In this document: piece after piece, positions 52,466-61,561 of the stretch | Position numbering within the stretch: the first letter of the stretch is position 1 | How the letters are laid out: every line of letters begins with the position of its first letter | Origin: Bacteroidota bacterium | GTDB lineage: Bacteria; Bacteroidota; Bacteroidia; Bacteroidales; GCA-2711565 | Direction: 5' to 3' | Assembly: GCA_018816945.1 (NCBI GenBank) | Contig: JAHIVC010000025.1 | Span: forward strand, 24,288-88,287 | DNA length: 64,000 bases | Position numbers and translations under genes: made by a program | Notes under the pieces: generated by a model | Databases searched by the model: none | The model's input: only the letters and a program-made list of their open reading frames with translations | Told to the model about the DNA's origin: nothing

Positions 52466-54673
52466 ATGTCAGTAAAGCAAATTTATCCTGTTCTGGGCAT
52501 GTCGTGTGCCTCCTGTGCTTCGAGTGTTGAGAGTATGCTCAACACTCAGCCCGGCGTGCTGTCTGCCAGCGTTAACTATGCCAATGGTGAAGTTTATATT
52601 GAATTTGATGAGAAGATTGTAAAGCTGAATGAAATGCAGGATGCCGTCAAAAAAATCGGTTATGAACTCATCATTCAAAAAGAAGAACCTGAAAAGATTG
52701 TAGAAGAAAAAGAAAAGGAAAGGTTTATCAATCTCAGAAAGAAACTGATACTGGCAATATTCCTGACTTTACCCGTCTTCCTAGTTTCTATGTTAGTGAT
52801 GCCATTATCTCAAATAGATAAATGGGTATTGTTGGCCCTGAGTTTTCCAGTTTTGTTTTATAGTGGTTCAGAATTTTTCGTGAATGCTTTCAACCAAGCC
52901 CGTCACCGAAGCACAAATATGGATACACTGGTGGCACTAGGTACCGGAGTGGCATTTACATATAGTGCGGTTGTTACTCTTTTTTCTGAATATTTTATCA
53001 ATCACCAACTACCAACCTATGTTTATTTTGAATCGGCCACTGTCATCATTTCCTTTATTCTACTTGGGAGGTTTTTAGAAGAAAGAGCTAAAAAACGAGC
53101 TTCATCTGCCATTCGCAAATTAATGGATTTACAACCCAAAAAACTGACGGTCATCCGCAATCAACAAGAAATTCAAATCTCTATTAAGGAAGTTATACTT
53201 GGTGATATTGTACTGATAAAACCGGGTGAAAAAATTCCGGTAGATGGAATGGTTGATAGTGGCGAATCGTACATCGACGAGAGCATGATCAATGGTGAAC
53301 CTATGGCTGTATTTAAAAACACAGGAACACAGGTCTTTGCCGGAACCATCAACCAAAAAGGAAGCTTAAAGATTATCGCCAAAAAAATCGGCAAAGAAAC
53401 CCTGCTTTCGCAAATTATAGAGATGGTGAAAGAAGCCCAAAGAGTGAAGCCACCCATTCAGAAACTAGCTGATAAAATTGCCGGGATTTTTGTTCCAATC
53501 GTTTTGGGCATTGCGATTTTAACTTTTGGGCTTTGGTTTTTTTTAGGGCCAGAGCCTTCCATTTCATACGCATTCATCACTACAGTAGCAGTACTAATTA
53601 TTGCATGCCCCTGTGCACTGGGATTAGCTACTCCAACAGCCTTAATGGTTGGTATTGGTAAAGGGGCGCAAAACGGTATTCTGATCAAAAATGCCGAAAG
53701 CCTTGAAATGGCTTACAAAGCCAATATTTTATGCATTGATAAAACAGGCACATTAACAGAAGGGAAGCCTAAAGTAAGTGATCAATTCTGGGTACACGAT
53801 AACCCGTTTTTAAAAATGGTTCTGATCGAGATTGAAAAAAAATCAGAACATCCACTGGCTGCTGCAATTGTGGCCGACATTAAAACTTCCGATAACCAAG
53901 AAATTAAAATTGAAGATTTTCAGAACTACCCTGGCAAAGGTGTGAGTGCCATCATTGAAGGCTCGAAATATTATGTGGGTCGACCTGATCTGATTACAGA
54001 AAAAGGAATAAAAACCGACCCCAATATTAATATTAAAATTGACCGTTGGCAGCAGGAAGCCAAGAGTATTGTCCTATTCTCCGACGAACAGAATGTATTG
54101 GCTGTTTTGGCCATTACCGACCAGTTAAAAGATGGAACACACAATGCCATTAGAAAACTAAAACTCATGGGAATTGAGCCCATCATGCTAACTGGCGACA
54201 ATATCAACACGGCCAGTGCCATTGCAAAGCAATCGGGCATTGAACAATTCAAAGCAGGGTTGCTGCCACAAGATAAGGTCAATTTCATCAAAGCCCTTCA
54301 GTCTGAAGGAAAAATTGTAGCGATGGCCGGTGATGGCATCAACGATTCAGCTGCTTTGGCCCAAGCTGATATCGGAATTGCAATGGCAAGCGGTTCAGAC
54401 ATTGCTCTTGAAAGTGCCGGAATTACGTTAATGAAATCGGATTTAAACCATTTGATTGGTGCCATACACCTATCGTTTGCAACTGTTAAAACCATCAAAC
54501 AAAATTTATTTTGGGCATTTTTCTACAACATAATTGCGATCCCTGTTGCTGCAGGAATTTTGTATCCTTTTAGCGGTTTTTTACTCAATCCGATGATTGC
54601 CGGAGCAGCCATGGCAATGAGTTCAGTAACGGTGGTGGCAAATAGTTTACGACTGAGAAAAGTGAAGATCTGA
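52466..54673 (+). CDS. copA: Copper-translocating P-type ATPase
   Basis: 735 residues of the P1B type. One N-terminal heavy-metal domain has GMSCASC (C14, C17). Eight membrane helices follow, with an MDTLVALGTG segment and the CPC site (C381-C383, CPCALGLATPTALMVG). The phosphorylation loop is DKTGTLTEG (D425), then KKSEHPLA (HP locus), a TGDN hinge and GDGINDSAALAQADIGIAMASGSD. The C-terminal helices have N-x(6)-Y-N and MSSVTVVANS, typical of Cu(I) exporters. It pumps Cu(I) (or Ag) from the cytosol. It is third in the arsR operon, coupling copper and arsenic resistance, perhaps because both are thiophilic. Confidence 0.94.
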   Translation: MSVKQIYPVLGMSCASCASSVESMLNTQPGVLSASVNYANGEVYIEFDEKIVKLNEMQDAVKKIGYELIIQKEEPEKIVEEKEKERFINLRKKLILAIFLTLPVFLVSMLVMPLSQIDKWVLLALSFPVLFYSGSEFFVNAFNQARHRSTNMDTLVALGTGVAFTYSAVVTLFSEYFINHQLPTYVYFESATVIISFILLGRFLEERAKKRASSAIRKLMDLQPKKLTVIRNQQEIQISIKEVILGDIVLIKPGEKIPVDGMVDSGESYIDESMINGEPMAVFKNTGTQVFAGTINQKGSLKIIAKKIGKETLLSQIIEMVKEAQRVKPPIQKLADKIAGIFVPIVLGIAILTFGLWFFLGPEPSISYAFITTVAVLIIACPCALGLATPTALMVGIGKGAQNGILIKNAESLEMAYKANILCIDKTGTLTEGKPKVSDQFWVHDNPFLKMVLIEIEKKSEHPLAAAIVADIKTSDNQEIKIEDFQNYPGKGVSAIIEGSKYYVGRPDLITEKGIKTDPNINIKIDRWQQEAKSIVLFSDEQNVLAVLAITDQLKDGTHNAIRKLKLMGIEPIMLTGDNINTASAIAKQSGIEQFKAGLLPQDKVNFIKALQSEGKIVAMAGDGINDSAALAQADIGIAMASGSDIALESAGITLMKSDLNHLIGAIHLSFATVKTIKQNLFWAFFYNIIAIPVAAGILYPFSGFLLNPMIAGAAMAMSSVTVVANSLRLRKVKI

Positions 54674-55324
54674 GTTATGAATTATTAATTATGAGTTATA
54701 AGTTGCTTGATTCTGGTTGCTGGTTGTTAAATTCTACATTCCCATTCTACATTCTGCATTCAACAATTATCATTTATCATTCGATTTTTTTTAAATTTAT
54801 TCTTTTAAAATCTTTCCGATACGGATGGTAAATATTGAAAATGACTATATTTGATTAAACTAAACCCAGTGGGGTAATGAGAGGTTCTAATCGTCCCAAC
54901 ATTTCATACACACGTTTTTTATGGCCAATTTTACGAATTGAAGGGAAAAGTAATTAACAAAACTAAACCACTATGGATTGAAAATACATAGGTTTGATTT
55001 ATGAATAGAATTCATTTAGTAAGCATCAAAAAAGAACCTGTCTGCCGCAGGCAAGACAATATTCAATGTTCAAAAAATCAATATTAAAAACAATACAAAA
55101 ACCTATAATGATATTGGGAATTGGAATCGTCATACTGAGCTTGGTTCCACTGAGCAACGGCGAAGTGTCGATGTGTGGAATTTGGTCCGCCTGGGCGGAT
55201 GTAATTTGTAATTTTTGTAGAAATTTATAGAACCTAAAGTAGCTGCAATAAAATTGCAGAGTTTTAACCATTATATAGATAATAAAACTATCAATATTTT
55301 CCGTGAACATAAACTTTACAAACC
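54674..55324. other. 651-bp gap rich in degenerate repeats
   Basis: It begins with AT-rich degenerate tracts (repeated TGAATTAT/GAGTTATAA and TTCTACATTCC/TTCTACATTCTG words). A GC-rich palindrome CTGTCTGCCGCAGGCAAG sits at about 55039-55056, and TCCGCC-TG-GGCGGA at about 55187-55200. Similar words recur near 57120, 59790 and 61265. No credible gene is seen on either strand. Confidence 0.5.
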
Positions 55325-57013
55325 ATGAAAAAGCAAAATATTAATCCGGAAAATGCCGCCAGACTTCGCCAAATGGCGGAAGAACATTTAAAGCTGCAAA
55401 AATCAAAAACAAATAAAATTGTTTCGGAAGCTGCCATGCTGAAACTGATTCACGAACTGGAAGTTCATCAGATTGAACTTGAAATGCAAAATGAAGAACT
55501 TGGAATAGCAAAAGAAAAAGCAGAACTGGCAGAAGAAAAATATAAAGAACTTTATGATTTTGCACCCTCCGGCTATCTTTCAATTTCAAAAGAAGGTGAG
55601 ATCATAGGACTGAATTTTGTTGCCGCCCGAATGCTGGGTAAGGAACGTTCAAATTTGATTAAAAATAAATTTGCTCTATTTATTTCAAAAGAAACTCTTC
55701 CGGTTTTTAATCTTTTCCTTCAAAATATTTTTACAAGCAAAAAAAAACAATCCTGAGAAGCAATAATAGCAGCCAAAGGCAATTTACCAATATATGTAAA
55801 TATTGATGGCATACTAAGTTCGAATGATGAACTATGCCAATTGACGGTAGTAGACTACACTGAAAGAAAATTAACTGAAATTGAGTTAATTAAAGCCAAA
55901 GAAAAAGTCGAAGAAAGTGAAGAGCGTTTTGCACTTGTTATAGATGCATCGGAGACAGGTATCTGGGACTGGAATATTGAAACAAATGAAGTATTTTTTT
56001 CTGAACAATGGAAAAGACAAATAGGTTACGAAGACCACGAAATCAAAAATGATTTTGGCTCTTGGATCGAACTTCTGCACCCTAACGAAAAGGAAGCCTG
56101 CCAGAATGCTGTTCAAACCTACCTGAATAATCCGGTTGAACATTTTATCCTTGAATTCAGATTCCGCCATAAAGATGGAAGCTACCGATGGATTCACAAT
56201 AAAGCCTCCTCGATAAAAAACAAAGATGGAAATGTTGTCAGAATGTTTGGTGTACATACAGATATTACTGACCACAAACAAGCAGAATTACATATCAAAC
56301 ACCAGAACGAAGAGCTTAAAAAGCTTAACACCACCAAAGACAAATTCTTCTCTATCATTGCCCACGACCTTAAAATTCCATTCAATTCAATTATTGGATT
56401 TAGCGAACTTTTGGTTAAGCAAATCAACGAAAAGGATTATGATGGGATAAAGAAATATGCCGGGATTATCCTGCAGTCGTCCCAGCGTGCAATGGAATTG
56501 CTGATGAACCTCATGGAGTGGTCACGTTCCCAAACCGGAAGGATCAAGTTTAATCCTGAGCGGTTCGATTTAACGGTATTCATTAACAACATCACACTGC
56601 TGTTCGATGATATTGCAGGGCAAAAAACAATAGTAATCAAAAATGAGATTCCCCCCAATGCTCATGTATTTGCCGATCAGGCTATGATAAATACAGTGCT
56701 GAGAAACCTGATTTCGAATGCAATTAAATTTACCAAACCGGGTGGAGAGATTATTCTATCGGTGACAGAAGGAAAAAAAGAACTCACGGTCTCAGTAAAA
56801 GATAACGGTATCGGAATCCCGAATGACAGAATTAACAAATTGTTTCGGATTGATGAAAACCTCTCTACACAGGGCACTTCCAATGAAGCAGGAACCGGAC
56901 TGGGTTTACTACTCTGTAAAGAGTTCATTGAAAAGCATAAAGCAAAAATCTGGGTTGAAAGTGAAGAAGGTATGGGCTCAACATTTTATTTCACCTTGCC
57001 TCTCAATGCCTAA
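55325..57013 (+). pseudogene. PAS-PAS sensor histidine kinase interrupted by an in-frame UGA
   Basis: One reading frame runs from the ATG at 55325 to 57013 with a single TGA at 55754-55756. The codons between the TGA and the next part (EAIIAAKGNLPIYVNIDGI...) are open and continue the first PAS domain, so nothing is shifted. Domains: an N-terminal coiled coil (about 1-60, HELEVHQIELEMQNEEL), PAS 1 (about 70-170), PAS 2 (about 200-320, with RFRHKDGSYRWIHNKASSI), HisKA (FFSIIAHDLKIPFNSIIGFSELL) and HATPase (NLISNAIKFTKPGG, DNGIGIPNDRI, GTGLGLLLCKEF). It is soluble, with no membrane helices. Relatives probably have a cysteine (TGT/TGC) at the UGA. It could be a nonsense mutation, a sequencing error or read-through. 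Confidence 0.8.
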
Positions 57014-57275
57014 CCGCTGATATAACGCATTGATCGGCAACTTGCACTGTCAGGAAATAACGATGATAATAAAAATTTCTTAAAGTTGACTATCCCAGTG
57101 GCAAGCCAAGGAGTACTTGCCCGCGGCAGGCAGGTGGTTACTTGTTAATAAATCATAATATTTTACATTCTAAATTCTTCATTTTAAATTAATCATTCAG
57201 GAGTGGATTTTATGAACAGGAATTGCGATTATTGTTCATAATTAAATCCCTACTTTTAACTTTGGAGTTTGATAG

Positions 57276-58430
57276 ATGATAGAATTAAAATCTATTTTTG
57301 AAAAACTATTTAATAGAATAATTCTTAATCAGAATAAAATGGGACAACAATACTTAGATCATTCAAAAGCGATTTTAACCTCTAATCGTTCAAATTTTAA
57401 AGGAGGAAGCAAAGGTTCAGGGATCATCTCTTTATTTGGGTATCAAAACGAATATGATCTCAGAGAAGGGTATCCCCTATTAACCACTAAGAAGATGGCT
57501 ACAAGATCTATGTTTCATGAAACAATATGGTTCTTAAGAGGAGATACAAATATTAAATATCTTGAAGACAATAATACCCCTATTTGGAGGCCCGATGCCT
57601 TTCAGGGCAATCTTCCCGGGATGCAAAAGGAAGGAATTTTTCCTGATGGTATTGAAAAATACTCTCCTTATTGGGACAAAGCAATGGAAGAATATGGACA
57701 GAGAATAAAAGAAGATACGGAGTTTGCACAAAGATGGGGCGATGCCGGACCAATTTATGGTAAACAATGGAGAAGATGGGAATATTTTGATCATGATAAA
57801 GGGCAGTTTGTCGAAATAGATCAACTGGCAAAATTGATAAAGGGTCTGAAAAAAAACCCAACCGGAAAAAAACATATTGTTGATTCATGGAATCCAGGTG
57901 ACACTCCAAAGATGTCTTTACCTCCATGTCATGTTTTGTATCAGGTAACTGCTAATGAAGAAGGCGAGTTAGAATTGCAACTATATCAGAGGAGTTGTGA
58001 TCAATTTCTGGGTGTTCCTTTTAATATAGCCAGTTATGCCGCACTTACCCAGGTAATTGCTCAAGAAGCAGGGATGGTTCCAAAAACATTCATCCATACT
58101 TTTGGAGATTCGCATTTTTATGCCGGTATTGGGAAGAGAACCCAATGGCACCAAGATCATTTCAAAGAACTGCAAAAAAGAATCAGAAATGTTTCTGCAA
58201 GAGAAGAATATCTAGAAGTTGCTGACTGGATTAATAAAAATGCTCCCAGCAACGGCAACGAAGAAAAATATGATCATGTAACTGCCATTCTAGAACAAAT
58301 GTCGAGAGAACCCAAACCTTTGCCTAAATTACACATTGCAAAAAAACCCTTTGATCAACTAACTATTGATGATTTTGTTGTAGAAGATTATAATCCTCAT
58401 CCTGCAATCAGAAGGAGTATGGCTGTATAA
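57276..58430 (+). CDS. thyA: Thymidylate synthase, long form
   Basis: 384 residues against about 264 for E. coli ThyA. It methylates dUMP to dTMP with methylene-tetrahydrofolate. Key blocks: PLLTTKKM..RSMFHETIWFLRGDTNIKYL, GPIYGKQWRRWEYFD, SWNPGDTPKMSLPPCHVLYQV with catalytic C218, QLYQRSCDQFLGVPFNIASYA and THIHTFGDSHFY-type residues. The extra length is one insert of about 35 residues after TPIWRPDAF (as in L. casei-type enzymes) and another of about 45 before the REPKPLPKL tail. The N-terminal 21 residues are atypical, so the ATG at 57339 (MGQQYLDHSKAIL) may be the true start. Confidence 0.95.
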   Translation: MIELKSIFEKLFNRIILNQNKMGQQYLDHSKAILTSNRSNFKGGSKGSGIISLFGYQNEYDLREGYPLLTTKKMATRSMFHETIWFLRGDTNIKYLEDNNTPIWRPDAFQGNLPGMQKEGIFPDGIEKYSPYWDKAMEEYGQRIKEDTEFAQRWGDAGPIYGKQWRRWEYFDHDKGQFVEIDQLAKLIKGLKKNPTGKKHIVDSWNPGDTPKMSLPPCHVLYQVTANEEGELELQLYQRSCDQFLGVPFNIASYAALTQVIAQEAGMVPKTFIHTFGDSHFYAGIGKRTQWHQDHFKELQKRIRNVSAREEYLEVADWINKNAPSNGNEEKYDHVTAILEQMSREPKPLPKLHIAKKPFDQLTIDDFVVEDYNPHPAIRRSMAV

Positions 58431-58442
58431 CGAAGTCATGCC

Positions 58443-58462
58443 GTCTTGCAGTCTTGCAGTCT
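58443..58462. repeat. Left inverted repeat of the S23-type cassette
   Basis: GTCTTGCAGTCTTGCAGTCT. Its complement AGACTGCAAGAC occurs twice in the right arm at 58878-58911. It lies between the thyA stop and the four-helix-bundle gene. Confidence 0.65.
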
Positions 58463-58513
58463 ATCGAATGAATTATTTTCTTTAATTTAGTTCCCATATC
58501 AAAACGTGCTACA

Positions 58514-58872
58514 ATGGGAACAATAAAAAATTTCGAAGATCTCGAGATTTGGATGATATCGAGAGAGCTAGTTAATCTAATTTATTCGGACTTGAGAAAA
58601 TGTCATGACTTTGCATTCAAGGATCAGATCACAAGAGCTGGAATATCTTCAATGAATAACATCGCTGAAGGTTTCTGCAGAAGCAGCGATTCAGAGTTTA
58701 AACAGTTCCTCAACATTTCAAAGGGCTCATCAGGAGAGGTAAAAAGTATGTACTACAAGCTGAAGACCAAAATTTTATACCTCAATCAGTTGCAACTGAA
58801 AGAAGGGAGCGAATTCAAACCCTGATAAATAAAATAAGTATGTTAATGAAGTACCTGAAGTCAAGCAAATAA
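58514..58872 (+). pseudogene. Four-helix-bundle (23S rRNA intervening-sequence/S23) protein, frameshifted
   Basis: Reading from the ATG at 58514: IKNFEDLEIWMISRELVNLIYS, FAFKDQITRAGISSMNNIAEGFCRSSDSEFKQFLNISKGSSGEVKSMYYKLKTKILY. This is the S23/four-helix-bundle family, usually about 120 residues. The frame ends early in LKEGSEFKP at 58825. In the next frame the expected last helix follows (ERRERIQTLINKISMLMKYLKSSK, stop 58870-58872), so a frameshift near 58795-58805 has broken the gene. In other bacteria this protein is encoded by intervening sequences inside 23S rRNA. Here it lies between thyA and a Nudix gene, flanked by inverted repeats. Confidence 0.75.
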
Positions 58873-58877
58873 AGGAC

Positions 58878-58911
58878 AGCAAGACTGCAAGACACAAGAC
58901 TGCAAGACTAC
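58878..58911. repeat. Right inverted repeat of the S23-type cassette
   Basis: Two copies of AAGACTGCAAGAC separated by ACA, complementary to the left arm at 58443-58462. It begins 5 nt after the restored stop codon of the frameshifted gene. Confidence 0.65.
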
Positions 58912-58986
58912 TTTCCCTTTACGCCTTATATAAATGATAGAAAATATTACAATCAGTATGTACTAACTTTTTATAAATCGAATAAT

Positions 58987-59586
58987 ATGGAGGAGTTAGT
59001 ATTTGCATTTCCTACAGACGAGCTATGGAAATTAATGACTTATAAAAAAAAGGGATTAATAAAGGAAAATAGCGAAATATTAAAAAGGATTGTTCAAAAT
59101 GGTCAGTTTCTCAGAAGAAGTGAATTAGAAGAAGACCCTTCTTTTAAGCAGATTATTCCATATGCAATTATCTCTAACGGCGACTCATATTATTTATTCA
59201 AAAGGAAATCGGGGCAGATAGAAAAAAGACTACACAATAAATACACTTTGGGGGCAGGAGGTCATATGAACCCGGGCATCTCTGCGGAACAGGATGAGCA
59301 ATATCTGATTGATGAATTAAAAAGAGAATTTTTTGAAGAAGTCAAATTGCAAAATGGATGTTTGATAGAGGATATTGAATTTATTGGCTTTATAAATGAT
59401 GATACAATTCCGGTTGGAAGGGTTCATATTGGGCTCTTGTATACTATCCGTTTATCAAATAAAGAGGTAACTACTAATGAAACGGATAAAATGATTGCAG
59501 ATTGGATTGATAAGTCCGGCTTGGATGAATTCTATGAAGAAATGGAAACATGGAGTAAAATAGCATTTGATTTCTATGTTAAATGA
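58987..59586 (+). CDS. Nudix hydrolase-like protein
   Basis: 199 residues. The Nudix box is present: G91-G92-H93 (GAGGHMNPG), a 20-residue helix approach, then R113-E114-x-x-E117-E118 (LKREFFEEVKL), so all metal ligands are retained. The N-terminal 60 residues are an extra domain (FAFPTDELWKLMTYKKKGLIKE ... RRSELEEDPSFKQIIPYAII). The second strand after the box (DDTIPVGRVHIGLLYTIRL) is typical. It would hydrolyse a nucleoside diphosphate-X compound; the substrate is unknown. The neighbourhood with thyA suggests nucleotide metabolism, but the S23-type cassette lies between them. It is monocistronic. Confidence 0.85.
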   Translation: MEELVFAFPTDELWKLMTYKKKGLIKENSEILKRIVQNGQFLRRSELEEDPSFKQIIPYAIISNGDSYYLFKRKSGQIEKRLHNKYTLGAGGHMNPGISAEQDEQYLIDELKREFFEEVKLQNGCLIEDIEFIGFINDDTIPVGRVHIGLLYTIRLSNKEVTTNETDKMIADWIDKSGLDEFYEEMETWSKIAFDFYVK

Positions 59587-60297
59587 AAGAATACACAATT
59601 ATTAAACTGACGAATTGTGGATAATAAAACCAATCGGGCATAATTTGTGGTATAAAAAGTTGCCGGGACAGTATGATTTAAAGGCTTGTGCAAAAGTGAG
59701 GGCAAAAATAGGCTTGTACAAATAAATATCGGTGAACTGTCGATTAAGAAGGATGAATCGTATTTTAAATTATGAATGTTGAATGTTGCCCGCCCTTACC
59801 GAACGGAACGATCGGGCGGGAATGTGAATATTGAATTCTAACTCAAAACAAATGTATACTGTCTACTACTATCCACATTTGTAAATAAAATCTTTCATTT
59901 TTTTTTGACACAATAAAAAAAGAAACTATCTTTACTTGGCATTGATTATGAAATATTTATGAGTTTTCCCCAAACTCTTTTGATGCATAGGGCAGCGGAA
60001 GCCTTATTTTTTAGTAGCTAGACTTCCGGTAATATCGATTAAATATTACATGCCTGTAAATGCTCAAAATACTATTCGGCACACGTAGTGTAAATATTTC
60101 GCGATGTAAATATTGGAAGTATCCTGATACGTAAGTTGGTGCATTTCGAAGAACAAAAAGCACTTGCTGGAATCTCGATTTATCACCGGCTTAATTTAAG
60201 CTAAGCGATTATTAACCACTTCAGACTCTTAGTCTGAATCGATCGTGTCATCAATTAAATAATTAAATATTCATTAACCACATTAAAAATTAAAAAA
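59587..60297. other. 711-bp gap with a promoter-like repeat and hairpins
   Basis: It contains a GC-rich hairpin of CCCGCCC / GGGCGGG arms (59789-59795 and 59814-59820). A promoter-like sequence recurs at 61379 (59916-59944). Two TGTAAATATT words lie near 60100, and a stem TTCAGACT-CTT-AGTCTGAA at 60220-60238 precedes the methyltransferase gene. No reading frame is supported. The long leader before 60298 could be a structured 5' UTR. Confidence 0.45.
59904..59934 (+). promoter_or_regulatory. Promoter-like sequence, repeat copy 1
   Basis: TTTG (59904-59907), 19 nt, then TATCTTTA (59927-59934). Positions 59916-59944 match 61379-61407 at 26 of 29 bases. If used, the transcript to the methyltransferase gene has a leader of about 350 nt. 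Confidence 0.45.
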
Positions 60298-61200
60298 ATG
60301 GACACCATTAAACAAACCAACCAACAGCTTGAATCTTTGCTTAAAAAAGGCAATATTAGTCGTGAAGATTTTCGTAAAATCGACAATATTATTGCATTAA
60401 TAGGTTCTCAGATCAGAAACAACATTCTGTCAAAATCGGATGTTGCAAAAATCAATTCAAATTTTCCGGAAGATTTTGTTAAAAATACCGTGCAGGGCCA
60501 CGGTTTAAGCAAACCATTTGGTTATGCCGGTGATTATTTGATGATTGATAAAATTTATACTTATCATAAATCCGATAAACCTGAATATGCCATTTGGGAT
60601 GAATATTTACATCAGCAATCGGCACCAATCGCGGTGAGAAACCGAAAGGAATATTTCAAAAATGTTATCGAAAAAAAGATGACCGATTACACCACACTAA
60701 AATTATTAGATGTGGCAAGTGGCCCTGCACGCGATCTCTACGAAGTTTATTCAAAACTACCTTTAAACAAAACCATTCATACCACTTGTATTGAAATGGA
60801 CGAAAACGCCATCTTCTTTGCAAAAGGATTGAACCATGAATTTTTGAACAGCATCAAATTTGTCCACAAAAATATTTTCAAACATCGTGAAAGTGAGAAA
60901 TACGATTTAATATGGTCGGCAGGGCTATTCGATTATTTTAGTGACAAAGCATTTTTGATGGTGCTGGGCAAGTTTAAAGAATGGTTAAAAGTCGGGGGTG
61001 AAATCATTATCGGAAACTTTAATGAAGATTATAATCCGAGCCGCGATTATATGGAAATATTCGGCGACTGGTACCTCAATCACCGTACTGAAGAGCAACT
61101 GTTTAAACTTGCAATATTTGCAGGATTTAAAGGCCGACAAATCAGGATAGGAAAAGAGCCGGAAAATGTGAATTTGTTTTTGCATATAAGGAATGACTAG
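60298..61200 (+). CDS. Class I SAM-dependent methyltransferase
   Basis: 300 residues. An N-terminal helical domain (about 1-75) leads to GLSKPFGYAGDYLMIDKIY, a block shared with proteins annotated as extracellular-factor/3-hydroxypalmitate methyl ester methyltransferases. The Rossmann part has LKLLDVASGPARDLYEVY (SAM loop I), TTCIEMDENAIFFAKG (acidic loop), YDLIWSAGLFDYFSDKAF and GGEIIIGNF. It would methylate a small acid or lipid; PhcB-type signal synthesis is one possibility, but the similarity is seen only by eye. It has a long AT-rich leader and stands alone. Confidence 0.75.
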   Translation: MDTIKQTNQQLESLLKKGNISREDFRKIDNIIALIGSQIRNNILSKSDVAKINSNFPEDFVKNTVQGHGLSKPFGYAGDYLMIDKIYTYHKSDKPEYAIWDEYLHQQSAPIAVRNRKEYFKNVIEKKMTDYTTLKLLDVASGPARDLYEVYSKLPLNKTIHTTCIEMDENAIFFAKGLNHEFLNSIKFVHKNIFKHRESEKYDLIWSAGLFDYFSDKAFLMVLGKFKEWLKVGGEIIIGNFNEDYNPSRDYMEIFGDWYLNHRTEEQLFKLAIFAGFKGRQIRIGKEPENVNLFLHIRND

Positions 61201-61378
61201 CCAAAAATCGACAACCGTATAGAAGACAGATTGATACGTGAATCGTGATTTTTGATGCATGACGGGTGGGTTATGGGTTATGAGTTATGAATTTTAATAC
61301 CAACTTCTATCTACTAACTCCTGTCTGCTATTTTAAACAATGTTGATAAAAAACGGGCCCTGCTTTTTTAGCTAAAAC

Positions 61379-61407
61379 AAAAAAGAACCTATATTTACAT
61401 GGCATTG
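61379..61407 (+). promoter_or_regulatory. Promoter-like sequence, repeat copy 2
   Basis: AAAAAAGAACCTATATTTAC then ATGGCATTG; the -7-like box is TATATTTA (61390-61397). It matches 59916-59944 at 26 of 29 bases. It lies 155 nt before the lipoprotein gene at 61562. The rest of the gap 61201-61561 contains degenerate AT-rich words (GGGTTATGGGTTATGAGTTATGA). Confidence 0.45.
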
Positions 61408-61561
61408 CTAATAAAAGGTTAACTGATACCAGAAACTGGCACTTCAACTTTTTTGTCACTTGACCGGAAAGCTTGCACAAAAACTCCTAATATGCTATTT
61501 AAAAAGGCAGCTTAATGTATTATTCAACTTGTAAACTTATTTAGGACCACACATTTTATTT

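Noticed and set aside
55026..55310. A 94-residue open frame on the minus strand
   Set aside because: It lies in a repeat-rich gap, covers GC-rich palindromes and has no recognisable protein features; treated as chance.
55757..55800. Selenocysteine insertion signal downstream of the UGA
   Set aside because: No stable hairpin with a suitable loop was found at the usual distance, so selenocysteine is only mentioned as a remote option.
58925..58980. Possible continuation of the S23-type cassette beyond the right repeat
   Set aside because: The sequence after 58911 is ordinary AT-rich DNA leading to the Nudix start; no further repeat pairs with the left side.
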